Shown here: in pieces, positions 8,353 through 16,994 of the stretch
Layout of the letters: each line of letters starts with the position of its first letter
Numbering within the stretch: the first letter of the stretch is position 1
Source: Solirubrobacterales bacterium
GTDB taxonomy: Bacteria > Actinomycetota > Thermoleophilia > Solirubrobacterales > 70-9
Length of the DNA: 51,375 nt
Direction: 5' to 3'
Assembly: GCA_030835185.1 (NCBI GenBank)
Contig: JAUQWL010000091.1
Span: forward strand, 1-51,375
Program-made: the position numbers and the translations under genes
The notes under the pieces: model-generated
Told to the model about the DNA's origin: nothing
The model's input: only the letters and a program-made list of their open reading frames with translations
The model's database searches: none

Positions 8353-9459
8353 ATGTCCCAGGTAGGAATCCAGAATTTGCTGGAGGCCGGAGTTCATTTC
8401 GGCCACCAGACCAGTCGTTGGAACCCGAACATGCGGCGCTACATCGCCGGCGAGATCGACGGGATCCACATCATCGACCTGCTGCAGACGGAGGAAATGC
8501 TCGAGCTGTCCCGGCGATTCGTCGGCGAGATGACCAGCGGCGGCGGCAAGGTGCTCTTCGTAGGCACCAAGAAGCAGGCATCGGGAGTCATCGAGGACTG
8601 GGCCGGACGCTCCGGCATGCCGTACGTGACCCGGCGCTGGCTGCCCGGGCTGCTGACCAACTTCAACATCGCCTCGGCCCGCATCAAGCGGCTCCACGAG
8701 CTGACCGAGCTGACCGAGTCTGGGCAGATCGAGTTGCTGCCGACCAAAGAGCGGATGAACATGCAGGCCGAACTGGCCAAGCTCGAGTTCGCCCTCGGAG
8801 GCGTTCGTGACATGGACCGCGTCCCCGACGCGGTCTTCATCATCGACCTCAAGGCCGAGGAGATCGCCCTGCGCGAGGCTACCCGCCTGAGGCTGCCGGT
8901 CATCGCACTGGTCGACAGCAACTGCGACCCGGGCAACATCGACTTCGTGATCCCCGGCAACGACGACGCGATTCGTTCGTGCGAACTGGTCATTTCCACC
9001 GTTGGCGAGGCGATCGAACAGGGAGCCGGAGCCTGGGCGGTGATCGAAGAGAAGCGACGGGTCGAAGAAGAAGCTCGCCGTAAGAAGGAAGAGGAAGAGA
9101 AGCGCAAGCGCGAAGAGGAGGAGCGCGTCCGTCGCGAGGCGATCGAGAAGGAGCAGGCGGAGGAGAAAGCCAAAGCCCGAGCCGAGGAACGTGCCAAGGC
9201 GGAAGCCGAAGCGGCAAAACCGGCCGAGAAGCCACATCCCCAGGCCGTCAAACCGGACCATCCGCAGGCGGTCAAACCGGACCATCCGCAGGCGGTGGTC
9301 CCGGATCATCCCCAGGCCGTACCGGCCGATCCCGAACCCGCCGGCGAGCCAACCGTCGAGAAGGCGACTGAAGCCCCCGCAGAAAAGGGCGGCGAGAGCA
9401 CTCCGGACGAGGCCAAAGCCGAACCTGATGCTGAAAGTACCGAGGAGGAAAGCAAGTGA
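8353..9459 (+). CDS. rpsB: 30S ribosomal protein S2 with long C-terminal extension
   Basis: 368 residues, against about 230-260 for most S2 proteins. The S2 core spans residues 1 to about 228: LLEAGVHFGHQTSRWNPNM, the FVGTKKQA segment, RWLPGLLTNF and ALVDSNCDPGNIDFVIPGN. From about 229 a highly charged, coiled-coil-prone segment runs to about 290 (runs of Glu, Lys and Arg). A tandem 8-residue repeat (HPQAVKPD type) covers residues 295-323, and an acidic Pro/Glu-rich tail follows. Start ATG 8353 has SD AAGGAG 5 nt upstream; ATG 8349 is out of frame. The gene overlaps tsf by 4 bp. S2 binds the 16S rRNA in the small subunit and helps recruit S1. The tail's role is unknown. Confidence 0.97.
   Translation: MSQVGIQNLLEAGVHFGHQTSRWNPNMRRYIAGEIDGIHIIDLLQTEEMLELSRRFVGEMTSGGGKVLFVGTKKQASGVIEDWAGRSGMPYVTRRWLPGLLTNFNIASARIKRLHELTELTESGQIELLPTKERMNMQAELAKLEFALGGVRDMDRVPDAVFIIDLKAEEIALREATRLRLPVIALVDSNCDPGNIDFVIPGNDDAIRSCELVISTVGEAIEQGAGAWAVIEEKRRVEEEARRKKEEEEKRKREEEERVRREAIEKEQAEEKAKARAEERAKAEAEAAKPAEKPHPQAVKPDHPQAVKPDHPQAVVPDHPQAVPADPEPAGEPTVEKATEAPAEKGGESTPDEAKAEPDAESTEEESK
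9235..9321 (+). repeat. In-frame 24-bp tandem repeat inside the rpsB tail
   Basis: About 3.6 copies of a 24-bp unit encoding H-P-Q-A-V-K/V-P-D begin at 9235, 9259, 9283 and 9307. The two central units are nearly identical at DNA level while the outer ones differ at third positions, suggesting recent copy-number change by slippage or unequal exchange. Confidence 0.85.
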
Positions 9460-10064
9460 GCAAGTCCGTTACAGCAGCCGACGTAAAGGCTCTGCGCCAA
9501 CAGAGCGGCGCCGGCATGATGGACAGCAAGGCGGCCCTCACCGAAGCCGATGGCGACATGGAGCGTGCCCTCGAGCTGCTTCGGGTCAAGGGTCAGGCCT
9601 CTGCCGCCAAGCGCTCGGACCGCGGCACCTCCGAAGGAGTAGTGGCCGCATACATCCATGCCAACAAGAAGGTCGGCGCGATGGTGGAAGTCCAGTGTGA
9701 AACCGACTTCGTCGCCCGCAACGACGACTTCGCCGCGTTCGCCTACGAGGTCGCGATGCACGCGGCGGCCGCCTCTCCGATCCACATCTCCGGGAACGAC
9801 ATCTCCGAGGATGAGGTCGCTGCCGAACGGCGGATCTTCGAGGAGAAGGCCCGCGAAGAAGGCAAGCCCGACGATGTCATCGAGCGCATCGTCGATGGTC
9901 AGATCGCGAAGTGGAAAAAGGACATCGTCCTGCTCGAGCAGGAGCACGTCAATACCGAGAAGCACGACTCGCAGACGATCGAGCAGATGCGTGAGGCCAT
10001 CGCGGCGAAGATGGGCGAGAACGTGGTCATCGCAAAGTGTTCGGTCTTCCGGATCGGCGAGTAG
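9456..10064 (+). CDS. tsf: Translation elongation factor Ts
   Basis: 202 residues, the short single-repeat form seen in Thermus and many actinobacteria rather than the longer E. coli type. EF-Ts catalyses GDP release from EF-Tu. The N-terminal UBA-like module has VKALRQQSGAGMMDSKAAL, followed by the ALELLRVKGQASAAKRSDR segment. The core signature is VQCETDFVARNDDFAAFAYE, then an EE-rich helical stretch and the closing ENVVIAKCSVFRIGE strand. GTG start overlaps the rpsB stop by 4 bp, so S2 and EF-Ts are translationally coupled. pyrH follows after 32 nt with its own SD. The rpsB-tsf-pyrH-frr order is the conserved bacterial one. Confidence 0.97.
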   Translation: MSKSVTAADVKALRQQSGAGMMDSKAALTEADGDMERALELLRVKGQASAAKRSDRGTSEGVVAAYIHANKKVGAMVEVQCETDFVARNDDFAAFAYEVAMHAAAASPIHISGNDISEDEVAAERRIFEEKAREEGKPDDVIERIVDGQIAKWKKDIVLLEQEHVNTEKHDSQTIEQMREAIAAKMGENVVIAKCSVFRIGE

Positions 10065-10096
10065 GCGAGACGGCGAGCTGACGGACCAGGAGCCGG

Positions 10097-10858
10097 ATGA
10101 GCAAACCTGAGCCGCGTTTCAAGAGGGTCCTGCTGAAGCTTTCGGGCGAAGCCCTGATGGGGGATCTCGACTTCGGCACCGATCCGGCACAGGTCGAGCG
10201 CATCGCCCGCCAGATCGCCGTTGTGCGCGGGCGCGGGGTGGAGGTCGCCATCGTCGTCGGCGCCGGCAACATCTACCGGGGAATCGACGGTGCCGCCCAG
10301 GGAATGGACCGCGCCACCGGGGATTACATGGGGATGATGGCGACCGTGCTGAACGCATTGACCCTTCAGGACGCCTTCGAAAAGCACGGTCAGTTCACCC
10401 GGGTCATGTCGGCAATCGACGTGCGCGAGGTCGCCGAGCCGTACATCCGTCGCCGCGCCATGCGACACCTCGAGAAGGGCCGTGTCGTGATCTTCGCGGC
10501 CGGTACCGGCAATCCGTTCTTCACGACCGACACCGCCGCCGCACTGCGCTCCCTGGAGATTCACGCGGAGACGATCCTGATGGCCAAGAACGGGGTGGAA
10601 GGCGTCTACAACGCCGATCCGTCGGTCGACCCGAACGCCCGGTTCATTCCCGAGATCAGTCACCTGGAAGCGATCGAACAGGGCCTCAGGGTGATGGATT
10701 CGACCGCGCTCAGCCTCTGCATGGACAACGACCTGCCCATTCACGTCTTCAACATGGCGGACGAGCGAAATATAGATAGGATCATCTCCGGCGAGAGGGT
10801 CGGCACGCTGGTCAGCTCAGCGGCACCTGATCCCGTACCGTCGGCCACCGAATCATGA
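10097..10858 (+). CDS. pyrH: Uridylate kinase (UMP kinase)
   Basis: 253 residues. PyrH phosphorylates UMP to UDP with ATP in the cytoplasm; it is a hexameric amino-acid-kinase-fold enzyme. Motifs are the N-terminal VLLKLSGEALMG, the VGAGNIYRG loop, DYMGMMATVLNAL, GTGNPFFTTDTAAALR and the late MDSTALSLCMDNDLPIHVFN. ATG 10097 has an AGGAG Shine-Dalgarno sequence 7 nt upstream. The gene overlaps frr by 4 bp. A short Ser/Pro-rich tail follows the fold. The product feeds pyrimidine nucleotide synthesis and, through UDP-sugars, wall synthesis, which fits the adjacent uppS and cdsA genes. Confidence 0.97.
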   Translation: MSKPEPRFKRVLLKLSGEALMGDLDFGTDPAQVERIARQIAVVRGRGVEVAIVVGAGNIYRGIDGAAQGMDRATGDYMGMMATVLNALTLQDAFEKHGQFTRVMSAIDVREVAEPYIRRRAMRHLEKGRVVIFAAGTGNPFFTTDTAAALRSLEIHAETILMAKNGVEGVYNADPSVDPNARFIPEISHLEAIEQGLRVMDSTALSLCMDNDLPIHVFNMADERNIDRIISGERVGTLVSSAAPDPVPSATES

Positions 10859-11412
10859 TTGACGACCTTCTCTCAGACGCCAAAGACCGGATGGACAAGT
10901 CCGTCGCCTCGACCCGGGGCGAATTCGCCACCGTCCGGACGGGCCGGGCTACTCCACACCTGCTCGATCGCATAATCGTCGATTACTACGGAGCTCAGAC
11001 CCCGTTGACACAGATGGCGAACATCGCCGCCACGGAAGCCCGGATGCTGACCGTCACGCCATACGACAAGACGGCGATCGGCACCATCGAGAAGGCGATC
11101 ATCGAGTCGGATGTCGGTTTGACGCCCTCCAACGACGGCAGCGTGATCCGGCTCAACATCCCCGACCTGACCGAAGAACGTCGCCGGGAGATGGTCAAGG
11201 TGGTCAACGGCGTAGCCGAGGACGGACGCATCGCCGTGAGAAACGTACGCCGTGACGTCATGACGGACCTGCGGGAGCTGAAAAAGGAAGGCGAAGCCGG
11301 TGCCGACGACGAGCACAGGGCCGAAGCGGCACTCCAGAAGCTGACCGACGAATCCATCGGAGAGATTGATTCCCTGCTGAAGGGCAAGGAAGAGGAAATC
11401 CTCGAGGTGTGA
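10855..11412 (+). CDS. frr: Ribosome recycling factor
   Basis: 185 residues, normal for RRF. With EF-G it splits post-termination ribosomes. The N-terminal three-helix part starts DDLLSDAKDRMDKSVAS, and FATVRTGRATPHLLDRI precedes the small beta domain (VDYYGAQTPLTQMANI, MLTVTPYDKTAIGTIEKAI). SDVGLTPSNDGSVIRLNIP and the long C-terminal helix pair (EERRREMVKVVNGVAED, VRNVRRDVMTDLREL) complete the fold. ATG overlaps the pyrH stop by 4 bp and the gene overlaps uppS by 4 bp, so pyrH-frr-uppS are coupled. Confidence 0.97.
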   Translation: MIDDLLSDAKDRMDKSVASTRGEFATVRTGRATPHLLDRIIVDYYGAQTPLTQMANIAATEARMLTVTPYDKTAIGTIEKAIIESDVGLTPSNDGSVIRLNIPDLTEERRREMVKVVNGVAEDGRIAVRNVRRDVMTDLRELKKEGEAGADDEHRAEAALQKLTDESIGEIDSLLKGKEEEILEV

Positions 11413-12080
11413 GCACCCCTCGGTACGTTGCCATCATCACCGACGGAAACGGCCGCTGGGCGACAGAGCGCGGCCTGCCGGTACAGGAAGGGCACCGGGC
11501 CGGCGCCGACGTCGTCAAAGCCCGCCTCAGAGATGCCGCCGAGTTCGGCATCAGGGAGCTGACCGTCTTTTCCTTCTCGACTGAGAACTGGTCCCGTTCG
11601 CCCGAAGAAGTGAGCGGCCTCATGCAGATGTTCTCGGAGCGAATCGAGCGGGAGACACCGGAACTCCACGAAGAGGGCGTCAGGATGCGTTTCATCGGCC
11701 GCCGGGAGGGCATACCCGACGGTCTGGGGGTGCAGATGGACGAAGCCGAGGAAGTGACCGCGGCGAACGAGCGGATCACGCTCTTCATCGCCTTCAACTA
11801 CGGTGGTCGCGCAGAGATCATGGACGCCGCCTCCAGGTTCACCGGTGGTGACGAAGAGGATTTTCGCCGGCTTCTGTACGCGCCGGAGATGCACGACCCG
11901 GAACTGTTGATCCGGACCAGCGGCGAACAACGCATCTCCAACTACCTCCTCTGGCAATGCGCCTACTCGGAGTTCGTATTCAGGGATGAGTTGTGGCCCG
12001 ACTTCGACCGGGAGGCATTTGCCGACTCACTGGCCGAGTACGGCCGTCGCGAGCGCCGCTTCGGTTCACGGAGTGCCTGA
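11409..12080 (+). CDS. uppS: Isoprenyl transferase (undecaprenyl diphosphate synthase family, cis type)
   Basis: 223 residues with a GTG start overlapping frr. The enzyme condenses isopentenyl diphosphate onto an allylic diphosphate to give the polyprenyl carrier for peptidoglycan. The active-site P-loop segment is IITDGNGRWATERG (Asp is catalytic; the usual first residue Met is Thr here). GHRAGADVV, LTVFSFSTENWSRS and the C-terminal RTSGEQRISNYLLWQCAYSE signature are all present, and the family Glu in FVFRDELWPDF follows. The gene ends one base into the cdsA start codon, forming the classic uppS-cdsA-dxr-rseP block. Chain length (C50 or C55) cannot be told from sequence. Confidence 0.95.
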   Translation: MSTPRYVAIITDGNGRWATERGLPVQEGHRAGADVVKARLRDAAEFGIRELTVFSFSTENWSRSPEEVSGLMQMFSERIERETPELHEEGVRMRFIGRREGIPDGLGVQMDEAEEVTAANERITLFIAFNYGGRAEIMDAASRFTGGDEEDFRRLLYAPEMHDPELLIRTSGEQRISNYLLWQCAYSEFVFRDELWPDFDREAFADSLAEYGRRERRFGSRSA

Positions 12081-12874
12081 TGGGCGAGACCGTGAAGCGG
12101 GTCCTCGTCGCCCTGCCGCTTATCGCCCTGGCGATCGCGATCGTGATCGCGGGCGGACCGTGGTTCGCGGGTGTGGTCACGATCCTCGGAATCATCGGCC
12201 TGCGGGAGTTCTTCGCCATGGCGGACGGCTATGCGCCGCTCCGGACGGCTGCGTACATCGGCCTTCCCGCCATGGTTGCGGCCGCCTGGCTGGGCACCTC
12301 GTTCAACGTCCTGATGTTCCTGGCGGTGCCGTTCCTGCTGGTCTTCATCGCTGCGATCCGGCGACCCGGCGTCGAAGGCGTGACCCGCTCGATGGCGATC
12401 ACGATCTTCGGACTGTTCTGGATCGGCATCCCGCTGGTCCATGCGGTACTCCTGCGTGAGCTTCCGGATCACGGTGCGGCCCTGGTGACCGACGTCCTGA
12501 TTGGAACCTTTGTCGCCGATACGGGCGCCTATGCGGTCGGCCGCATGTTTGGCTCGCACAAGCTCGCCCCGCGGCTCTCGCCGAACAAGACCGTCGAAGG
12601 CCTGATCGGCGGGATCCTGATCGGGACACTCGGTGTCTGGTGCGCCGGGCTGTACCAGGACTGGCTCTCCGGACCCGATGCCCTGATCCTCGGTGTCGCC
12701 GTCGCAACGCTCGCTGTGGTGGGAGATCTCTTCGTGTCGTTGATGAAGCGCGATCTCGGGACAAAGGACACCAGTAATCTGTTCGGACCGCACGGTGGTC
12801 TGCTCGACCGCCTCGACGCGGTTCTGTTCACCGTGGTGATCGGCTACTACGTTTCGATCGCCCTCGTTTACTGA
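12080..12874 (+). CDS. cdsA: Phosphatidate cytidylyltransferase
   Basis: 264 residues, integral membrane. CdsA converts phosphatidic acid and CTP to CDP-diacylglycerol, the precursor of phosphatidylglycerol. About seven hydrophobic segments are visible, starting with VALPLIALAIAIVIAGG. Near the C-terminus lies the family signature: MKRDLGTKDTSNLFGPHGG then LLDRLDAVLF, where the Lys, Asp and Gly-rich pieces match the K-R-x2-G-x-K-D ... P-x-H-G-G-x3-D-R-x-D pattern. FVADTGAYAVGRMFG and SPNKTVEGLIGG are the upstream conserved elements. The ATG at 12080 shares one base with the uppS stop; earlier in-frame codons would extend into the uppS frame and are rejected. The CDP-alcohol phosphatidyltransferase at 24517 would use its product. 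Confidence 0.95.
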   Translation: MGETVKRVLVALPLIALAIAIVIAGGPWFAGVVTILGIIGLREFFAMADGYAPLRTAAYIGLPAMVAAAWLGTSFNVLMFLAVPFLLVFIAAIRRPGVEGVTRSMAITIFGLFWIGIPLVHAVLLRELPDHGAALVTDVLIGTFVADTGAYAVGRMFGSHKLAPRLSPNKTVEGLIGGILIGTLGVWCAGLYQDWLSGPDALILGVAVATLAVVGDLFVSLMKRDLGTKDTSNLFGPHGGLLDRLDAVLFTVVIGYYVSIALVY

Positions 12875-12908
12875 TCCGGTCTTCCGGACCTGAGCCCCAA
12901 GCCCCCTG

Positions 12909-14054
12909 ATGAAGAAAATCGCGATACTCGGATCGACCGGATCCATCGGCCGTCAGGCGATGGAGATCGCGGCCTCGCGCGATGATCTCGAGGTAGTCGG
13001 GCTGTCGGTTGATTCGAACTGGCGCGAAGCCCTGACTCAGGCACGGGAATCGCGTGCCCGGTTCGTGGCGGTCGCCGATGCCGGAGCGGCCACGGAGGCC
13101 CGTAACTCGTTCGACGGAACGGTTCTGGAAGGCGAGGCGGGGGCAAGAACGCTGATCGCGGCCTGTGAGCCTGACATCGTGCTGAACGGCATCGTCGGTG
13201 CGGCTGGGCTGGGACCGACCATCGCGACGCTCAACGCCGGCATCGATCTGGCTCTGGCCAACAAGGAAAGCCTGGTGATCGGCGGCGAGCTGGTGACCGA
13301 ACTGGCTCGTGGTACCGGCAGCAGGATCCTGCCGGTCGACTCGGAGCACTCGGCGATCTTCCAGCTGCTCGCCGGAGAGTCCCGCGACGCGGTCGAGCGC
13401 ATTGTGCTGACCGCTTCGGGCGGACCCTTTCGCGGTCGCACCGACCTCAGCTCGGTGACCGTGGAAGAGGCCCTCGATCATCCGACATGGAGAATGGGCG
13501 GCCGGATAACGATCGATTCCGCCACCCTGATGAACAAGGGCTTCGAAATGATCGAAGCCCACCATCTCTTCGACGCTGCCTACGAAAAGATCGAGATCGT
13601 GGTCCACCCGCAGTCGATAGTCCACTCGCTCGTGGATCTTGTCGACGGAGCCACGCTGGCCCATCTCGGCCAGCCGGATATGCGGGTACCGATCGCCTTC
13701 GCCCTGGCCTGGCCCGAGCGAATCGGGACACCCGTGGAACGGCTCGACCTCGCCTCGATCGGCAACCTCGATTTCGAGGCACCCGACCCCGAGACCTTTC
13801 GCTGTCTGGAGCTCGCCCGTCAGGCCGGTCTGGCCGGCGGAATCTCGCCATGCGTACTCAATGCCTCGGATGAAGTCGCGGTCCGGGCCTTCCTCGACAG
13901 ACGGATCGGCTTCACCGATATCGCCGCGGTGATCGAGCGTGTGCTCGACGACGTCGGCACCGGTCCCGTACGTGACTTCCGTGAACTGTTCGCGATCGAC
14001 GAGGCTGCCCGCGAGCGCACCGAAGAGCTGGTCGGGGGGTTGAAGCAGGGATGA
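12909..14054 (+). CDS. dxr: 1-deoxy-D-xylulose 5-phosphate reductoisomerase
   Basis: 381 residues. Dxr makes MEP from DXP using NADPH and a divalent metal, the first committed step of the MEP isoprenoid pathway. The NADPH loop is ILGSTGSIGRQAMEI at the N-terminus. ALANKESLVIGG, PVDSEHSAIFQLL (metal-binding Asp and Glu), ASGGPFRGR, RITIDSATLMNKGFEMIEAH and VHPQSIVHSLVDL follow in the normal order. The ATG at 12909 is 34 nt after cdsA with no strong SD. The gene overlaps rseP by 4 bp. With ispG at 18094 it shows that this organism uses the MEP route, which also supplies the neighbouring uppS. Confidence 0.97.
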   Translation: MKKIAILGSTGSIGRQAMEIAASRDDLEVVGLSVDSNWREALTQARESRARFVAVADAGAATEARNSFDGTVLEGEAGARTLIAACEPDIVLNGIVGAAGLGPTIATLNAGIDLALANKESLVIGGELVTELARGTGSRILPVDSEHSAIFQLLAGESRDAVERIVLTASGGPFRGRTDLSSVTVEEALDHPTWRMGGRITIDSATLMNKGFEMIEAHHLFDAAYEKIEIVVHPQSIVHSLVDLVDGATLAHLGQPDMRVPIAFALAWPERIGTPVERLDLASIGNLDFEAPDPETFRCLELARQAGLAGGISPCVLNASDEVAVRAFLDRRIGFTDIAAVIERVLDDVGTGPVRDFRELFAIDEAARERTEELVGGLKQG

Positions 14055-15118
14055 GCTTTCTTCTCGCCTTCCTCGCCTTCGTCCTGCTGATCGTGCTCCA
14101 CGAGCTCGGTCACTTCGTTGCCGCCAAAGCGACCGGCATGCGGGTAGAGCGCTTTTTCCTGTTCTTTCCGCCGAAGCTGTTCTCGATCAGGCGCGGCGAG
14201 ACTGAGTACGGGGTGGGAGCCGTACCCCTCGGGGGCTTCGTGAAGATCACCGGCATGAACCCGGACGAAGAGCTTCCGCCGGAGGTCGCCTCCCGCGGCT
14301 ACTACCACCAGCCGGTCTGGAAGCGGATCGTGGTGATTGGAGCCGGACCGGCCGTCAACATCGCGATCGCGTTCGTGATCCTGTTCTTCCTCGCATTCGG
14401 GATACAGGAGTCGAGCGAGACCATCGACGAAGTCGCGGCGGGATCGCCGGCCGCGAGCAAGCTCGTCGCCGGTGACCGCATCCTTTCGGTCGACGGAGTG
14501 ACCGGGGACCAGACAGCGATCGCAGACCAGATCAACTCTCATTCATGCGCCGGCGAGCCGATCGACGGCTGCACCGCCGAAACCGCTGCGACCGTCGTCA
14601 TAGACCGCGGCGGTGCCGAGAGGACCATCGAGATCCGACCACGGTTCGATGCCGAAACCGACCGCAACCGGCTCGGCTTCGTGTTCGGCTCCGAACCGCT
14701 GAATCCGGGGCCGGCTGAGGCCGCCGGGATCGCCGTCGACTTCATGTGGCTGGTTACCTCGCGGACCGTCTCGACCCTTTCGAAGATCTACCAGTCGGAA
14801 AAGCGCGAGGAACTGTCCGGAGTCGCCGGCAGCTACGAGGTGACCCGCCAGGCAATAGACGTCGGCGCCCGCCAGGCACTCACTCTGGTCGCACTGATCA
14901 GCCTCTCCCTCGGCGTGATCAACCTCTTCCCCTTCCTGCCACTCGACGGAGGACACATCTTCTGGAGCCTCGTTGAGAAATTCCGGGGCAGACCCGTCCC
15001 GTTCGCGGTCATGGAAAGAGCCGGCGTCATCGGATTCGCGCTGGTTATCGGTCTCTTCCTGATCGGGCTGAGCAACGACATCGGCCGCCTGACGGGCGAA
15101 GGATTCAATCTCCGCTAG
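14051..15118 (+). CDS. rseP: RIP metalloprotease RseP / site-2 protease family
   Basis: 355 residues. Membrane-embedded zinc protease that cleaves anti-sigma factors or signal-peptide remnants inside the membrane. The HExxH zinc motif is HELGHFVAAKATGMRVERFF (residues about 17-36), followed by YGVGAVPLGGFVKITGM. A PDZ domain occupies about residues 115-200 (IDEVAAGSPAASKLVAGDRI). The second zinc-site motif lies late as NLFPFLPLDGGHIFW. Four hydrophobic segments frame these elements. A possible local substrate is the HTH/anti-sigma-like membrane protein at 28627, but that is only a suggestion. It ends the uppS-cdsA-dxr-rseP block; the next gene begins 48 nt later with its own SD. Confidence 0.94.
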   Translation: MSFLLAFLAFVLLIVLHELGHFVAAKATGMRVERFFLFFPPKLFSIRRGETEYGVGAVPLGGFVKITGMNPDEELPPEVASRGYYHQPVWKRIVVIGAGPAVNIAIAFVILFFLAFGIQESSETIDEVAAGSPAASKLVAGDRILSVDGVTGDQTAIADQINSHSCAGEPIDGCTAETAATVVIDRGGAERTIEIRPRFDAETDRNRLGFVFGSEPLNPGPAEAAGIAVDFMWLVTSRTVSTLSKIYQSEKREELSGVAGSYEVTRQAIDVGARQALTLVALISLSLGVINLFPFLPLDGGHIFWSLVEKFRGRPVPFAVMERAGVIGFALVIGLFLIGLSNDIGRLTGEGFNLR

Positions 15119-15166
15119 ATTTCGTCTGGCAGTTACCGGTAGAGAGGGACGAATGAAGGAGGAGCT

Positions 15167-16981
15167 GTGCCGACGACTGAGGTCCTGACTGAGTTTTCCG
15201 GAGGCCCGGGCTACGAACCCGATTCGAAGAACCTTTACGAAGCATTCCTCGAGACGGTCGCCCGGCAGGGGGACGCGCCGGCGATCGTCGCCGAGGAGGA
15301 AGGCGTCAGGTACTCCTGGAGCGAACTGGCGGAGCGGGTCAAGGCGATCGCCGGCGGGCTGAACTCGATCGGCCTGAGGCGCGGCGACACCGTCAGCTTG
15401 CTGATGGACAACCGTTCGGACTTCATCCCGACCGATCTCGCAGCAGTCTCGCTCGGGGCGGTGCCCTTCTCGATTTATCAGACCTCTTCGCCGGAGCAGA
15501 TCGAATATGTGCTCAGGGATTCGGCAGCCAAGGCGATCGTCATCGAACCCGGCTTCCTGCCGCGCCTGCGAGAGGTCAAGGACGGCCTGCCCGACCTCGA
15601 GCACGTGATCGTGCTCGGCGGCGAGGGCGGCACGATGAGCTACGACGAACTGATCAGACTCGATCCCGGCTTCGATCCCGGACCGATCGCTTCGGGGGTT
15701 ACGCTGGAAGACCCGCTGACCCTGATCTACACCTCCGGCACCACCGGTCCGCCGAAGGGCGTGACCCTGACCCACGGCAACCTGCTGAGAATGCTGAGCT
15801 CCGTCATGCAGGGCGTGATCGACCTTCCCGATACCGACGCGCGGGTGATCTCATGGCTTCCTGCCGCCCACATCGCCGAACGCGGAGCCAATTACTACTC
15901 GGCCGTCATGAAGGGCTTCGAAATCAACATCTGCCCGGATCCCAAGCGGATTGTCGAGTATCTGCCCAAGGTCCGGCCCACCTGGTTCTTCGCTGTTCCG
16001 AGGATCTGGGAGAAGCTCAAGGCGGGACTCGAAAGCATGCTGGCCGGCCTCCCCGACGAGCAACGCGAACAGGCGCAGGGGGGTCTCGACGCCGCAATCC
16101 AGAAGATCCGGCTAGAACAGGCCGGCGAAGAGGTTCCCGAGAAGATCGCGGCCGCCGCGGCCGCCGCAGACGAAGCGCTCTTTTCGGCCCTGCGCACGAA
16201 TCTCGGCTTCGACCAGTTTGTCGCGGTCAGTGTCAGCGCCGCCCCGATCCCGGTCGAGGTGCTCGAGTTCTTCCACGCGATCGGCATACCGATCGGCGAG
16301 CTCTGGGGAATGTCGGAAACCTGCGGAGTGATCACGATCAATCCGCCCGACCGGATCCGGATCGGCACCGTCGGCCCCCCGGTGCCGGGGACGGAGGTAA
16401 AGGTCGCCGACGACGGTGAGCTGCTCTGCCGCAGCCCGTATGTGATGCCCGAATACCGCAACCAGCCCGAAAAGACAGCCGAGACGATCGTCGACGGATG
16501 GCTCCACACCGGTGACATCGGCACCATAGACGAGGACGGCTACGTGACCATTCTCGACCGCAAGAAAGAGCTCATAATCAATGCGGCCGGCAAGAACATG
16601 TCCCCGGCCAACATCGAGGCTCACGTCAAGGCGGCCTCACCGCTGGTCAATCAGTGCGTGGCAGTCGGTGACGGTCGTCCTTACAATGTCGCGCTGATCG
16701 TGCTCGACCCCGACTTCACCCCGGGCTGGGCAGCCCAGAACGGACTCGAGGGTCTCTCGCTCGAGGAACTCGCGGAAAACGAGAAGGTGATCGCGGCGAT
16801 CCAGGAAGGCATCGACAAGGCAGCAACCAAGATGGCCAGGGTGGAACAGATCAAGAAGTTCACGATCATTCCCGGCGAGTGGCTTCCGGGCGGCGACGAG
16901 CTCACGCCGACCATGAAGCTCAAACGCAAGCCGATCTCGGAGAAATACCAGGCCGAGGTCGAAGCCCTCTACGCCGACTGA
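15167..16981 (+). CDS. Long-chain acyl-CoA synthetase (AMP-forming, FadD type)
   Basis: 604 residues. An adenylate-forming enzyme that activates fatty acids to acyl-CoA. The ATP loop is LIYTSGTTGPPKGVTLTHG near residues 185-205. WLPAAHIAERGANYYSAV and FFAVPRIWEKLKAGLESML are typical of the long-chain ligase subgroup. GELWGMSETCGVITI, GWLHTGDIGTIDEDGYVTI and DRKKELIINAAGKNMSP give the adenylation core and the hinge. The catalytic-lysine region sits in PTMKLKRKPISEKY at the C-terminus. GTG 15167 has AAGGAGG 4 nt upstream, and TAGATT at 15116-15121 may be its -10. Two acyl-CoA dehydrogenases near the window end and a thioesterase at 29706 point to fatty-acid metabolism, but the substrate is not known. 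Confidence 0.92.
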   Translation: MPTTEVLTEFSGGPGYEPDSKNLYEAFLETVARQGDAPAIVAEEEGVRYSWSELAERVKAIAGGLNSIGLRRGDTVSLLMDNRSDFIPTDLAAVSLGAVPFSIYQTSSPEQIEYVLRDSAAKAIVIEPGFLPRLREVKDGLPDLEHVIVLGGEGGTMSYDELIRLDPGFDPGPIASGVTLEDPLTLIYTSGTTGPPKGVTLTHGNLLRMLSSVMQGVIDLPDTDARVISWLPAAHIAERGANYYSAVMKGFEINICPDPKRIVEYLPKVRPTWFFAVPRIWEKLKAGLESMLAGLPDEQREQAQGGLDAAIQKIRLEQAGEEVPEKIAAAAAAADEALFSALRTNLGFDQFVAVSVSAAPIPVEVLEFFHAIGIPIGELWGMSETCGVITINPPDRIRIGTVGPPVPGTEVKVADDGELLCRSPYVMPEYRNQPEKTAETIVDGWLHTGDIGTIDEDGYVTILDRKKELIINAAGKNMSPANIEAHVKAASPLVNQCVAVGDGRPYNVALIVLDPDFTPGWAAQNGLEGLSLEELAENEKVIAAIQEGIDKAATKMARVEQIKKFTIIPGEWLPGGDELTPTMKLKRKPISEKYQAEVEALYAD

Positions 16982-16994
16982 AACGAAGGTTTCA

